Origin: Calothrix sp. HK-06
GTDB lineage: Bacteria; Cyanobacteriota; Cyanobacteriia; Cyanobacteriales; Nostocaceae
NCBI RefSeq assembly: GCF_001904745.1
Contig: NZ_MRCD01000081.1
Coordinates: forward strand, 1-40,643
Direction of reading: 5' to 3'
Length of the DNA: 40,643 bases
Shown here: positions 23,599-30,834 of the stretch, piece after piece
How positions within the stretch are numbered: the first letter of the stretch is position 1
Layout: every line of letters begins with the position of its first letter
Position numbers and translations under genes: made by a program
Notes under the pieces: generated by a model
Told to the model about the DNA's origin: nothing
The model's database searches: none
The model's input: the letters and a program-made list of their open reading frames with translations, nothing else

Positions 23599-24894
23599 TT
23601 AAATTCCTAGTCTTTGATATACCTCATCTAGATGTTGAAGGTGGTGCTGTGGGTTAAAACAAGCTTCAATTTCTTGTGGTGATAGTTTTTCTTTTACTCG
23701 TGCGTCTTGAGTAATTAAATCACGGAAGTTACCGTCAAGTTTATTCCATGCGGTATGAGCATTTTCTTGCACTATTTTATATGCTTCTTCGCGTCGCACT
23801 CCTTTTTCTACTAATGTAAGCATGACTCTTTGACTAAATACAACACCCCCGTAACAATTCATGTTTCTAGCCATGTTTTCGGGATATACGAGTAAGTTCT
23901 TTACTAGCTCGGTCATTTCTACAAGCATAAAATGCGTTATTATACACGCATCTGGTAACATAACTCGTTCTACTGAACTGTGAGATATGTCGCGTTCGTG
24001 CCAAAGTGCAACGTTTTCTACTGCTGCTACTGCGTAACTACGAACCATTCGTGCCATTCCTGTTAAACGTTCTGAGCGAATAGGGTTACGTTTATGTGGC
24101 ATTGCTGAAGAACCTTTTTGTCCTTTAGAAAAATATTCTTCAACTTCCAGGACATCGGTTTTTTGCAGGTTACGAATTTCTACTGCAAATCTTTCAATAG
24201 ATGCTGCGAGTAATGCTAGTTGCTGTACGTATTCTGCGTGTATATCTCGCGATACCACTTGTGTTGATGCTGCATCTGGTCGAAGTCCCAATGACTCACA
24301 TGCTAATGCTTCTACGCGCGGTTCTATATTCGCATACGTACCAACGGCGCCAGATATTTTACCAACGGCGATATTTTTGCGGACGCTTTGTAAACGCTCT
24401 TGGTTACGTAATGCTTCTGCTAACCATCCCGCTAATTTAAAACCAAATGTCATTGGTTCAGCGTGGATTCCATGCGAACGTCCTATCATTACTGTATAAC
24501 GGTGTTCGCCTGCGCGTTTACGAATTGCTTCGATTAAATCCTCTAGGCGCCGTAATATTAAATCTAAACTCGCCACCATTTGTACTGCTAATGCTGTGTC
24601 CAGTACATCGGAACTTGTCATGCCGAGGTGGATGTAGCGTCCAGCATCACCAACATATTCGTTAACATTGGTTAAAAAAGCAATCACATCGTGGCGGACT
24701 TCTGCTTCAATTTCGAGGATGCGTTCGGGGTCAAAATTAGCTTTTGCTTTAATTTCGGCAACTGCCTCACGCGGGATATAACCCAACTGAGCTTGTGCTT
24801 CACAAACGGCAATTTCTACCTGTAGCCAAGTTTGAAACTTGTAGGCATCAGTCCAAAGGGCGCCCATTTCGGGCAAGGTATAACGTTCGATCAC
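23599..24894 (-). CDS. purB: Adenylosuccinate lyase
   Basis: A 431-residue fumarase/aspartase-superfamily enzyme that removes fumarate from SAICAR and adenylosuccinate in purine synthesis. Conserved features are LGMTSSDVLDTA (about 90-101), GRSHGIHAEPMTFG (about 139-152) and the signature loop SSAMPHKRNP (about 262-271) with the catalytic serine. It starts MIERYTLPEMG, as in most bacterial PurB. This is the clearest housekeeping gene in the window and suggests that at least this part is chromosomal or a large replicon. Confidence 0.96.
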   Translation of the reverse strand: MIERYTLPEMGALWTDAYKFQTWLQVEIAVCEAQAQLGYIPREAVAEIKAKANFDPERILEIEAEVRHDVIAFLTNVNEYVGDAGRYIHLGMTSSDVLDTALAVQMVASLDLILRRLEDLIEAIRKRAGEHRYTVMIGRSHGIHAEPMTFGFKLAGWLAEALRNQERLQSVRKNIAVGKISGAVGTYANIEPRVEALACESLGLRPDAASTQVVSRDIHAEYVQQLALLAASIERFAVEIRNLQKTDVLEVEEYFSKGQKGSSAMPHKRNPIRSERLTGMARMVRSYAVAAVENVALWHERDISHSSVERVMLPDACIITHFMLVEMTELVKNLLVYPENMARNMNCYGGVVFSQRVMLTLVEKGVRREEAYKIVQENAHTAWNKLDGNFRDLITQDARVKEKLSPQEIEACFNPQHHLQHLDEVYQRLGI

Positions 24895-25052
24895 GGTCCG
24901 CCATTGATTACAACGTTATATTTTACCACAGAGGCACAGAGGAGTAGAGGTTATTGAGGTTTGGTTTCAAAATGTACAGATTTTCTAGTTAATCGTTTCT
25001 AACATTACGACCAATAATGAATGCACTATATTAACGCTTCATCAATTGGTGT

Positions 25053-26405
25053 ATGTTTGATACAAATTTGCCTGATGGACCGAGTATGCCAACTTTGTTA
25101 CGTCAGATGAAACTGGTATTTCAGCCTTTGAAATATCTAGAGGATTTTGCGAAAATATACGGAGATAATTTTACTATTAAAAACAAAAGTGGTAATCATA
25201 CTGTTTACTTTAGTCACCCAAAGGCATTAGAAGAAATCTTTACTGCTGATGCAAGTAAGTTAGATGCTGGAAGCGAAAATCAAATTTTAAAGTATCTTTT
25301 TGGTTCTAACTCGGTTGTCATATTAGATGGTACACCCCATCGAAACCAACGCAAGTTACTGGTGCCTCCTTTTCATGGTGATAGAATGCGTGCATATGGC
25401 GCTACTATTCAAAGCATTACTCAACAAGTAATTAACTCCTGGCAAGATACAAAACCCTTCAACGTTCATAATGCCATGCAGGAAATTACTATACGTATAA
25501 TTTTACGAGTTGTGTTTGGCTTGGATGAAGGAACGTCTACCGAAAAGCTGCGTCGAAGCTTGATATCGCTTTTAGAATTAGTCGGTTATCCGGTAGTTTC
25601 TGGCGCCTTACTATTTAAATTTTGGAAAAAAGATTTAGGTATATGGAGTCCTTGGGGTAGAATTATTCATTTAATCAAACAGGTGGATGAATTAATTTAT
25701 AACCACATCGAAGAAACTCGCAAAAACTTTGACCCTAACCGTAAAGACATTTTAAGCTTAATGATGACCGCGCGTTATGATGACGGTCAACCAATGACAG
25801 ATGAAGAATTACGTGATGAATTGGTAACATTACTTGTAATCGGACACGAAACAGTCACATCATCTTTAGTATGGGCATTATCTTGGGTTGATACATTACC
25901 AGAAGTGCAACAAAAACTACAAAACGAACTGTGTCAAAACAAACTTGAAGCATCAGAACTTGCAAAACTTCCTTATTTAACAGCAGTTTGTCAAGAAACG
26001 TTGAGAATATGTCCAGTTGGCACAACTTGCTTTAGTCGAATTGTTAAATCTTCTTTAAATATTACGGGATATGAATTACCACCCAATACCTTAATCATTC
26101 CTAATATTTATCTTGCACACCATCGCGAGGAAGTATACCCCAACCCCAAGCAATTTATTCCAGAACGTTTTTTAGAACGGCAATTTTCACCTTACGAATA
26201 TCTGCCTTTTGGTGGTGGAAACCGTCAATGTATTGGCATGGCATTTGCAATGTACGAAATGAAAATTATTCTCGGCACCATTTTCACCCAATATAAAATT
26301 TCATCTTTAAAACGGCGCCCTGACAACAGTCACATCAAACCAGTGCGTCGAGGTTTAACAATAGTAGTCCCCCCCAAAACACAAATGCAAGCCACACCCA
26401 GATAA
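25053..26405 (+). CDS. Cytochrome P450 (CYP110-like)
   Basis: A 450-residue soluble-type P450 monooxygenase. The I-helix motif is IGHETVTSS, the K-helix ETLR, the PERF meander PERFLERQF, and the haem-binding loop FGGGNRQCIG with Cys393. The sequence pattern matches the CYP110 family, widespread in filamentous cyanobacteria and acting on fatty acids or terpenoid/alkaloid-like compounds. The actual substrate is unknown. No redox partner gene is nearby. It is convergent with the unknown gene at 26487; the gap holds a 40-base perfect palindrome. Confidence 0.93.
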   Translation: MFDTNLPDGPSMPTLLRQMKLVFQPLKYLEDFAKIYGDNFTIKNKSGNHTVYFSHPKALEEIFTADASKLDAGSENQILKYLFGSNSVVILDGTPHRNQRKLLVPPFHGDRMRAYGATIQSITQQVINSWQDTKPFNVHNAMQEITIRIILRVVFGLDEGTSTEKLRRSLISLLELVGYPVVSGALLFKFWKKDLGIWSPWGRIIHLIKQVDELIYNHIEETRKNFDPNRKDILSLMMTARYDDGQPMTDEELRDELVTLLVIGHETVTSSLVWALSWVDTLPEVQQKLQNELCQNKLEASELAKLPYLTAVCQETLRICPVGTTCFSRIVKSSLNITGYELPPNTLIIPNIYLAHHREEVYPNPKQFIPERFLERQFSPYEYLPFGGGNRQCIGMAFAMYEMKIILGTIFTQYKISSLKRRPDNSHIKPVRRGLTIVVPPKTQMQATPR

Positions 26406-26414
26406 TATATATTT

Positions 26415-26510
26415 TATATTTCAGCATACTCGCGTACCTGTCATGAGTCGCGAACGTTAACGTTCGCGACTCATGACAATGGGGGACTATATCTCAGCAT
26501 ATTCGCGTAC
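26415..26510. repeat. 40-base perfect palindrome flanked by duplicated gene end
   Basis: Positions 26439-26478 are an exact 20+20 palindrome (left half TGTCATGAGTCGCGAACGTT). On either side is the same 23-base sequence: 26415-26437 and 26488-26510 (21 of 23 identical). The right copy is the 3' end of the 26487-26960 gene. The arrangement looks like an insertion that duplicated its target, or a duplication around a palindromic element. The palindrome could also act as a bidirectional terminator for the convergent genes, although it has no T-tract. Confidence 0.85.
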
Positions 26511-26960
26511 ACGTTCCCATCCCCAACGCCAAGCAGTTTCCACTAGTAATGACTTACCATTGAGAAACAAAATAAACTCCTTGCCGTTTTCGTAACAAAC
26601 ATCAGCAACAAGCTGGTTACGAACATCATACCCCCACATTTTAGCGGCACCGTTCCACCATTTTTGCCCAATAGACTGTACATCTGGTTTATCAAAATAT
26701 TCAGGATGCCAATGCGAAGGTTTCCACTGTCGCTGCAACGCACTAATTAATACAGCGTTGGGAAACACTTCTTTATCATGTTCCTTCAACCATAATATAT
26801 ACTCAATAGCACTTCTAAACGCATCTTCTAATCCATACGTACAACCGGAGAGCGCATCGCAAACTTCTTGATTACTAAAATCTACCCCCAACGCTATCAG
26901 TGGACGTTCGTATTGTTTGAATAATTCATACTCTATCGAATCATCTTCCCAAAAAAACAT
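26487..26960 (-). CDS. Hypothetical protein
   Basis: A 157-residue protein I do not recognise. It is acidic at the N-terminus (MFFWEDDSIEYELF), rich in tryptophan in the second half (HWHPEY, KWWNGAAKMWGYD, TAWRWGWERV), with no signal peptide or membrane helix. The open frame, ATG start and normal codon use support a real gene. Its last codons are one copy of the direct repeat that flanks the 40-base palindrome. It is divergent from the TetR gene, with 108 bases between starts that contain a palindromic operator candidate, so it may be a TetR target. Confidence 0.7.
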   Translation of the reverse strand: MFFWEDDSIEYELFKQYERPLIALGVDFSNQEVCDALSGCTYGLEDAFRSAIEYILWLKEHDKEVFPNAVLISALQRQWKPSHWHPEYFDKPDVQSIGQKWWNGAAKMWGYDVRNQLVADVCYENGKEFILFLNGKSLLVETAWRWGWERVREYAEI

Positions 26961-27022
26961 AATTATTAATTCTTACTAATTCCTTGACAAAACACAAAGT
27001 TATATTTTAACTTATAACAACA

Positions 27023-27036
27023 TCCGAACGTTCGGA
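27023..27036. promoter_or_regulatory. Candidate TetR operator, 14-base palindrome
   Basis: TCCGAACGTTCGGA is a perfect palindrome 32 bases upstream of the TetR-type ATG and 62 bases upstream of the divergent unknown gene. TetR/AcrR regulators commonly bind such palindromes in divergent promoters. The inner GAACGTTC is also found as part of the 26439-26478 palindrome arms only in broken form, so they are probably unrelated. Confidence 0.7.
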
Positions 27037-27068
27037 CTTAATGTATATATTAATAAAATCATAAAACA

Positions 27069-27692
27069 ATGAATGAGAGTGCATTACTAACATTGCCAAA
27101 GGCAGAGGGGCAAGACAGTCGAAGTAAGATTTTAGCGGTTGCGCTGAAATTATTTACAGTGAAGGGTTACGAAGGTGCCTCAATAGATGAGATTAGAATG
27201 GGGGCGGGGTTCAAATCGAAGGCAAGTTTATACACACATTTTAAGAGTAAAGAGGAACTAGCGCAAGCGTTGACAAGTGGAATATTGGGGCAAATAGAGG
27301 CTGTAATTATTGATGGTAATGATATCGCAGAACCATTAATGCGTTTTACAGTGGTGGTTCGTGGTTTAATCAAATGGGCATCATTACATCCGACGGAGTG
27401 TATTTTTCATATGATGCAAGAGCAAAAGAAACTGGTGAGTGAGGTAGAGGGTAAAGAATTATCTAAAACTGAACTGATGTTATTAGATATAGTGCAGCAA
27501 CTACGCGCACAATATCCAGTTCGACCAATTGCAACAGATGCGTTATTGAGTATGATTTTTGTGATATTAGCTCAAACGTTACTAGATGGCGCCGCATTTG
27601 GAGACATTAGTTTTGATGAGAAAGTGGAACAAATAGTATCAATATGCTTCGGTGTAGTATTTAACGAAGCTGTACCTGTTCCTAAAATTTAA
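27069..27692 (+). CDS. TetR/AcrR family transcriptional regulator
   Basis: A 207-residue regulator. The N-terminal HTH is clear: SRSKILAVALKLF (about 17-29), GYEGASIDEIRMGAGF and then KSKASLYTHFKSKEELAQ (to about 67), the recognition helix being around ASLYTHF. The C-terminal ligand domain has no recognisable signature. A 14-base palindrome directly upstream suggests autoregulation and control of the divergent hypothetical gene. Other possible targets are the downstream methyltransferase and exporter genes, but almost 400 bases intervene. Confidence 0.92.
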   Translation: MNESALLTLPKAEGQDSRSKILAVALKLFTVKGYEGASIDEIRMGAGFKSKASLYTHFKSKEELAQALTSGILGQIEAVIIDGNDIAEPLMRFTVVVRGLIKWASLHPTECIFHMMQEQKKLVSEVEGKELSKTELMLLDIVQQLRAQYPVRPIATDALLSMIFVILAQTLLDGAAFGDISFDEKVEQIVSICFGVVFNEAVPVPKI

Positions 27693-28088
27693 ACTGTTAT
27701 TTTTGGTGTATGATTTATCACCATTATTGAGGTATTAAATATTGCCAGTAAATCTGTAAAATATGCTGGCAATATTAGACATATAAGACGTACTTACTCA
27801 GTCATTTTTTGTACTGTGATTGAATTTTGATAACTCAGGGTATTTGGGGAACGAGTGATAATTTTGATACTACTGAGCATAAATAAAATAATTGTGACAG
27901 GCACCGTAATTTGTGAAAAAATGACCGGATAGCAAAGGGTTGAGACTGAATAAATAAATGTATAGTAAATAGCAATGTAACTCAGATTACTAAAATTATG
28001 TTCATAATAAGAAATTTTTCGTGATTAGCTAATCTAGTAATTTTATTTGTTAAGGTAAAAAAGTTTGCGATGGAAATAGTACTTCCTA
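27693..28088. other. 396-base spacer with a hairpin after tetR
   Basis: No gene seen. An 11-base perfect inverted repeat, AATATTGCCAG (27738-27748) and CTGGCAATATT (27766-27776) with a 17-base loop, starts 46 bases after the TetR stop. It lacks a T-run, so it may be a terminator of another type or an RNA structure. The rest is AT-rich and must hold the methyltransferase promoter if that gene is expressed. Confidence 0.55.
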
Positions 28089-28607
28089 ATGGCTCATACT
28101 AACCTTTGGTCATCTGAAAACCATGCTTTAGGCTACTTGGCTATAGCAGATACAATCCCCCATCGCACTGAGAGAGAGAAAGTGCTTTTAGAACTGGTAC
28201 CGAAAACAGTAAGAAATATTCTTGACTTGGGAACCGGTGATGGGAGGTTACTGTCTCTACTAAAAATAGATAGACCAGAGGTGGAAAGTGTTGCCGTTGA
28301 TTTTTCAGGGACAATGCTAGAAGCTGCAAAAAAACGTTTTGCTGAAATTTTTGACTTACTCAATGATGGTGGAGTTTTCTGTAACCTGGAACATGTATCA
28401 TCGCCAACACTAGCAATTCACGCATATTTTCGGAAAGCAATTGGTATTGAAGATAAGCCTGAAGACCCATCAAATAAACTTTTCGATGTGGAAACACAGT
28501 TAAATTCGCTGCGAGAAATTGGGTATACCGATGTTGATTGTTACTGGAAATGGTTGGAATTAGCTTTGTTGGTTGGGTATAAACCAAACGGAGACCCACT
28601 TAAATAA
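28089..28607 (+). pseudogene. Class I SAM methyltransferase with internal in-frame deletion
   Basis: A 172-residue frame that begins and ends like a cyanobacterial class I methyltransferase of about 220-230 residues. The SAM motif I DLGTGDG is at 46-52, and motif II reads VAVDFSGTMLEAAKKRFA. The sequence then jumps at about residue 85 (base 28341-28346) straight to EIFDLLNDGGVFCNLEHV, which normally lies some 50-60 residues later. The lost part would contain the central strands 3-4 and the FDAVVSS-type motif needed for SAM and substrate binding. The C-terminal LREIGYTDVDCYWKW is intact. It is therefore probably inactive, though the reading frame is still open. The expected length is recalled from family knowledge, not measured. 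Confidence 0.7.
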
Positions 28608-28619
28608 AGGTATTTGTAA

Positions 28620-30248
28620 ATGAATTTGATTTGGTTATTATTGCGCGCGTCACGAATACAGGTTGCAATTGCAATTCTGACGGGCTTAATTAGCGGTGGA
28701 ACTTCTGCCCGACTAATTGCGCTAATCAACAGTGCGATTAGTGGTAATTATACTCAAGATTTGGCGACGCAGTTCCCAATTTTGGCGTTAGTGGTTCTTG
28801 TTAGCAGTATAGTCTCACAAGTTCTATTAATTAAGCTATCGCAAAATGCTGTATATAAGCTTCGGTTAGGGTTGAGTGATGGAATTTTGTATTCGCCACT
28901 GCGTCATCTCGAAGAACTAGGCGCCTCAAAGTTATTGGCGACATTAACAGAGGATGTATCAACTTTATCAAGTACAGTCTACGCGATACCGTTTATTTGT
29001 GTGGATATAGCCGTCATTGTTGGGTGTTTGGCTTACATGTTATGGTTATCGGGCACAGTGTTTGCTTTTACCATCGGTTTTTTAATGATGGGAGTTGGAA
29101 GCGTTCAGATATTAATAAGTCGTGCGGATTATTTTTTGAAGCTAGCGCGTAGCGAACAAGATAATTTATTCCAGCATTTTCGTGCTATAACCGACGGTGT
29201 TAAAGAACTGAAGTTGAATGCAACACGGCGCCAAGATTTTTTCAATGAAGATTTGCAAGTAAGTGCAGCTAAATCACGCAATCAAAATTCCGCAGCACTA
29301 TTTACTTACTCAGTTTCAACGGGATGGGGAAACTTACTATTTTTTATTTTAATAGGACTACTCTTATTTACCGTACCCCAGTTTATTAGCATTGCTCCAT
29401 CTGTACTTTCCGCGTATGTGTTGACTTTGACATATATGATGCTGCCGATGCAAAGTATATTAGATAAACTTCAACAGTTAGCAAGAGCAAGTGTAGCATT
29501 AGAAAAAATACACACAATGGGGTTATCACTAGCAGCGCAGACCGAAAACAACCAATTTATACTGCACCCTATTACCCACAATTGGAATAAATTAGAACTA
29601 GAAGAAGTTACCCATACATATAGAAGCGAGAAAGAAGACAGTAAATTTACACTTGGTCCAATAAACTTAACATTTAATCAAGGCGAAGTTGTATTTATAG
29701 TTGGTGGTAACGGTAGCGGTAAATCATCGTTAGCCAAACTCATTACAGGATTATATACTCCCGAATCTGGTAAAATACGTCTAAATAACAAATTAATTAC
29801 AGACGATAACCGCGAATGGTACCGTCAACACTTTTCAGTAGTATTTTCTGACTACTATCTATTTGAACGTATTACAGGCTTAGACAGTAAATTAGCGAAA
29901 ACACAAGCAAGCGAATATTTAAGAGAATTGCAGCTAGACAGTAAAGTTGAAATTAAAGACAATAAACTATCAACTACATCACTTTCACAAGGACAGCGTA
30001 AACGTTTAGCGTTACTTGCAGCATATTTAGAAAACCGTCCTATTTATTTATTCGACGAATGGGCATCAGACCAAGACCCTATATTTAGAGAAATTTTCTA
30101 TAAACAAATTATCATGAATCTTAAGCAACGAGGTAAAACAGTGATTGTAATTAGTCACGACGACCACTTTTTTGCTGTTGCTGACCGCATTATTAAACTA
30201 GATTATGGTAAAATTGAGTACGACAACTATAACCGTGTTTATAATTAA
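28620..30248 (+). CDS. Cyclic-peptide-type ABC exporter (fused permease-ATPase)
   Basis: A 542-residue half-transporter of the PvdE/SyrD-like cyclic peptide exporter family (TIGR01194-like). About six membrane helices occupy residues 10-290 (for example IQVAIAILTGLISGG and VDIAVIVGCLAYMLW). The ATPase domain has Walker A GGNGSGKSS (362-370), signature LSQGQ (455-459) and Walker B YLFDE (to Asp479-Glu480) followed by WASDQDP, which is characteristic of this family. It starts 12 bases after the methyltransferase remnant. No peptide synthetase or obvious precursor gene is in the window, so the exported substrate is unknown; siderophore or modified-peptide export are the family's known roles. Confidence 0.9.
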   Translation: MNLIWLLLRASRIQVAIAILTGLISGGTSARLIALINSAISGNYTQDLATQFPILALVVLVSSIVSQVLLIKLSQNAVYKLRLGLSDGILYSPLRHLEELGASKLLATLTEDVSTLSSTVYAIPFICVDIAVIVGCLAYMLWLSGTVFAFTIGFLMMGVGSVQILISRADYFLKLARSEQDNLFQHFRAITDGVKELKLNATRRQDFFNEDLQVSAAKSRNQNSAALFTYSVSTGWGNLLFFILIGLLLFTVPQFISIAPSVLSAYVLTLTYMMLPMQSILDKLQQLARASVALEKIHTMGLSLAAQTENNQFILHPITHNWNKLELEEVTHTYRSEKEDSKFTLGPINLTFNQGEVVFIVGGNGSGKSSLAKLITGLYTPESGKIRLNNKLITDDNREWYRQHFSVVFSDYYLFERITGLDSKLAKTQASEYLRELQLDSKVEIKDNKLSTTSLSQGQRKRLALLAAYLENRPIYLFDEWASDQDPIFREIFYKQIIMNLKQRGKTVIVISHDDHFFAVADRIIKLDYGKIEYDNYNRVYN

Positions 30249-30834
30249 AGATTATGTGTCATGCCCAGGTAGAAGTATCTAAAAGATTTTGATACTTATT
30301 TAATTTCAGGTCATTGTTATAAGAATAATTTTGATAAAATGATAGGTGTTGTTGAACCGTTTAATGCCTAGAATAATGCGGTGCCGAAATGGTTGCAGCA
30401 TAAATATATAATACTACAAATAATAAAGCTATAACAAGTATTTATGGTTGTGTTACTACTGTCAGCTTATGGAGGTTTATGCGATTAGACAATCAAACTT
30501 TATAATATAGATAAGGTAAAAATTTTACTTGAACCAATAGAAAGATTACTTGGCATTATATTAGAAATTATGCGTGACTAATAGTCGATATTAAAAGTTT
30601 TGGTACGGTAAAGATACCAAGTATAAAATGTTGCTTGCTCTCTTGATATTTTGCAAGCAACATTTTTACCTAGTTTTTTCGACCTAATTTACACGTTTAC
30701 TACTTCTTTAACCAATACTTTATTGTTCATGAGATGACCTACTAAGAACGCGCTTTTAGATGCCTATGTACTTTATTCGGCAGATTTTTATTATGGTTAT
30801 GCTACCGGACATAATATGAGTCAATTTCTCATTC
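30249..30834. other. 586-base spacer: repeat fragment and hairpin
   Basis: No gene is supported. A fragment of the TGTCATGC repeat starts at 30257. A GGAGG followed by ATG near 30480 opens an eight-codon frame only, and a 29-codon frame ending at 30583 has no start signal. These look like noise or decayed coding sequence. A hairpin lies at 30625-30666. Confidence 0.5.
30625..30666. terminator. 14-base-stem hairpin, likely bidirectional terminator
   Basis: Perfect inverted repeat AAAATGTTGCTTGC (30625-30638) with GCAAGCAACATTTT (30653-30666), loop of 14, T-rich on the plus strand and on the minus strand (AAAA arm). It sits between the convergent exporter and exoprotein genes, as expected of a shared terminator. 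Confidence 0.72.

Noticed and set aside
26439-26478. Simple intrinsic terminator
   Set aside because: The stem is a perfect spacerless palindrome without a T-tract and with duplicated flanks, so an insertion event explains more of what is seen; terminator function remains possible.
30481-30583. Possible small peptide gene after the exporter (GGAGG, ATG, then a short frame; a 29-codon frame ends at 30583)
   Set aside because: The ATG frame stops after eight codons and the longer frame has no start or binding site. A peptide precursor is attractive next to the exporter but not supported.
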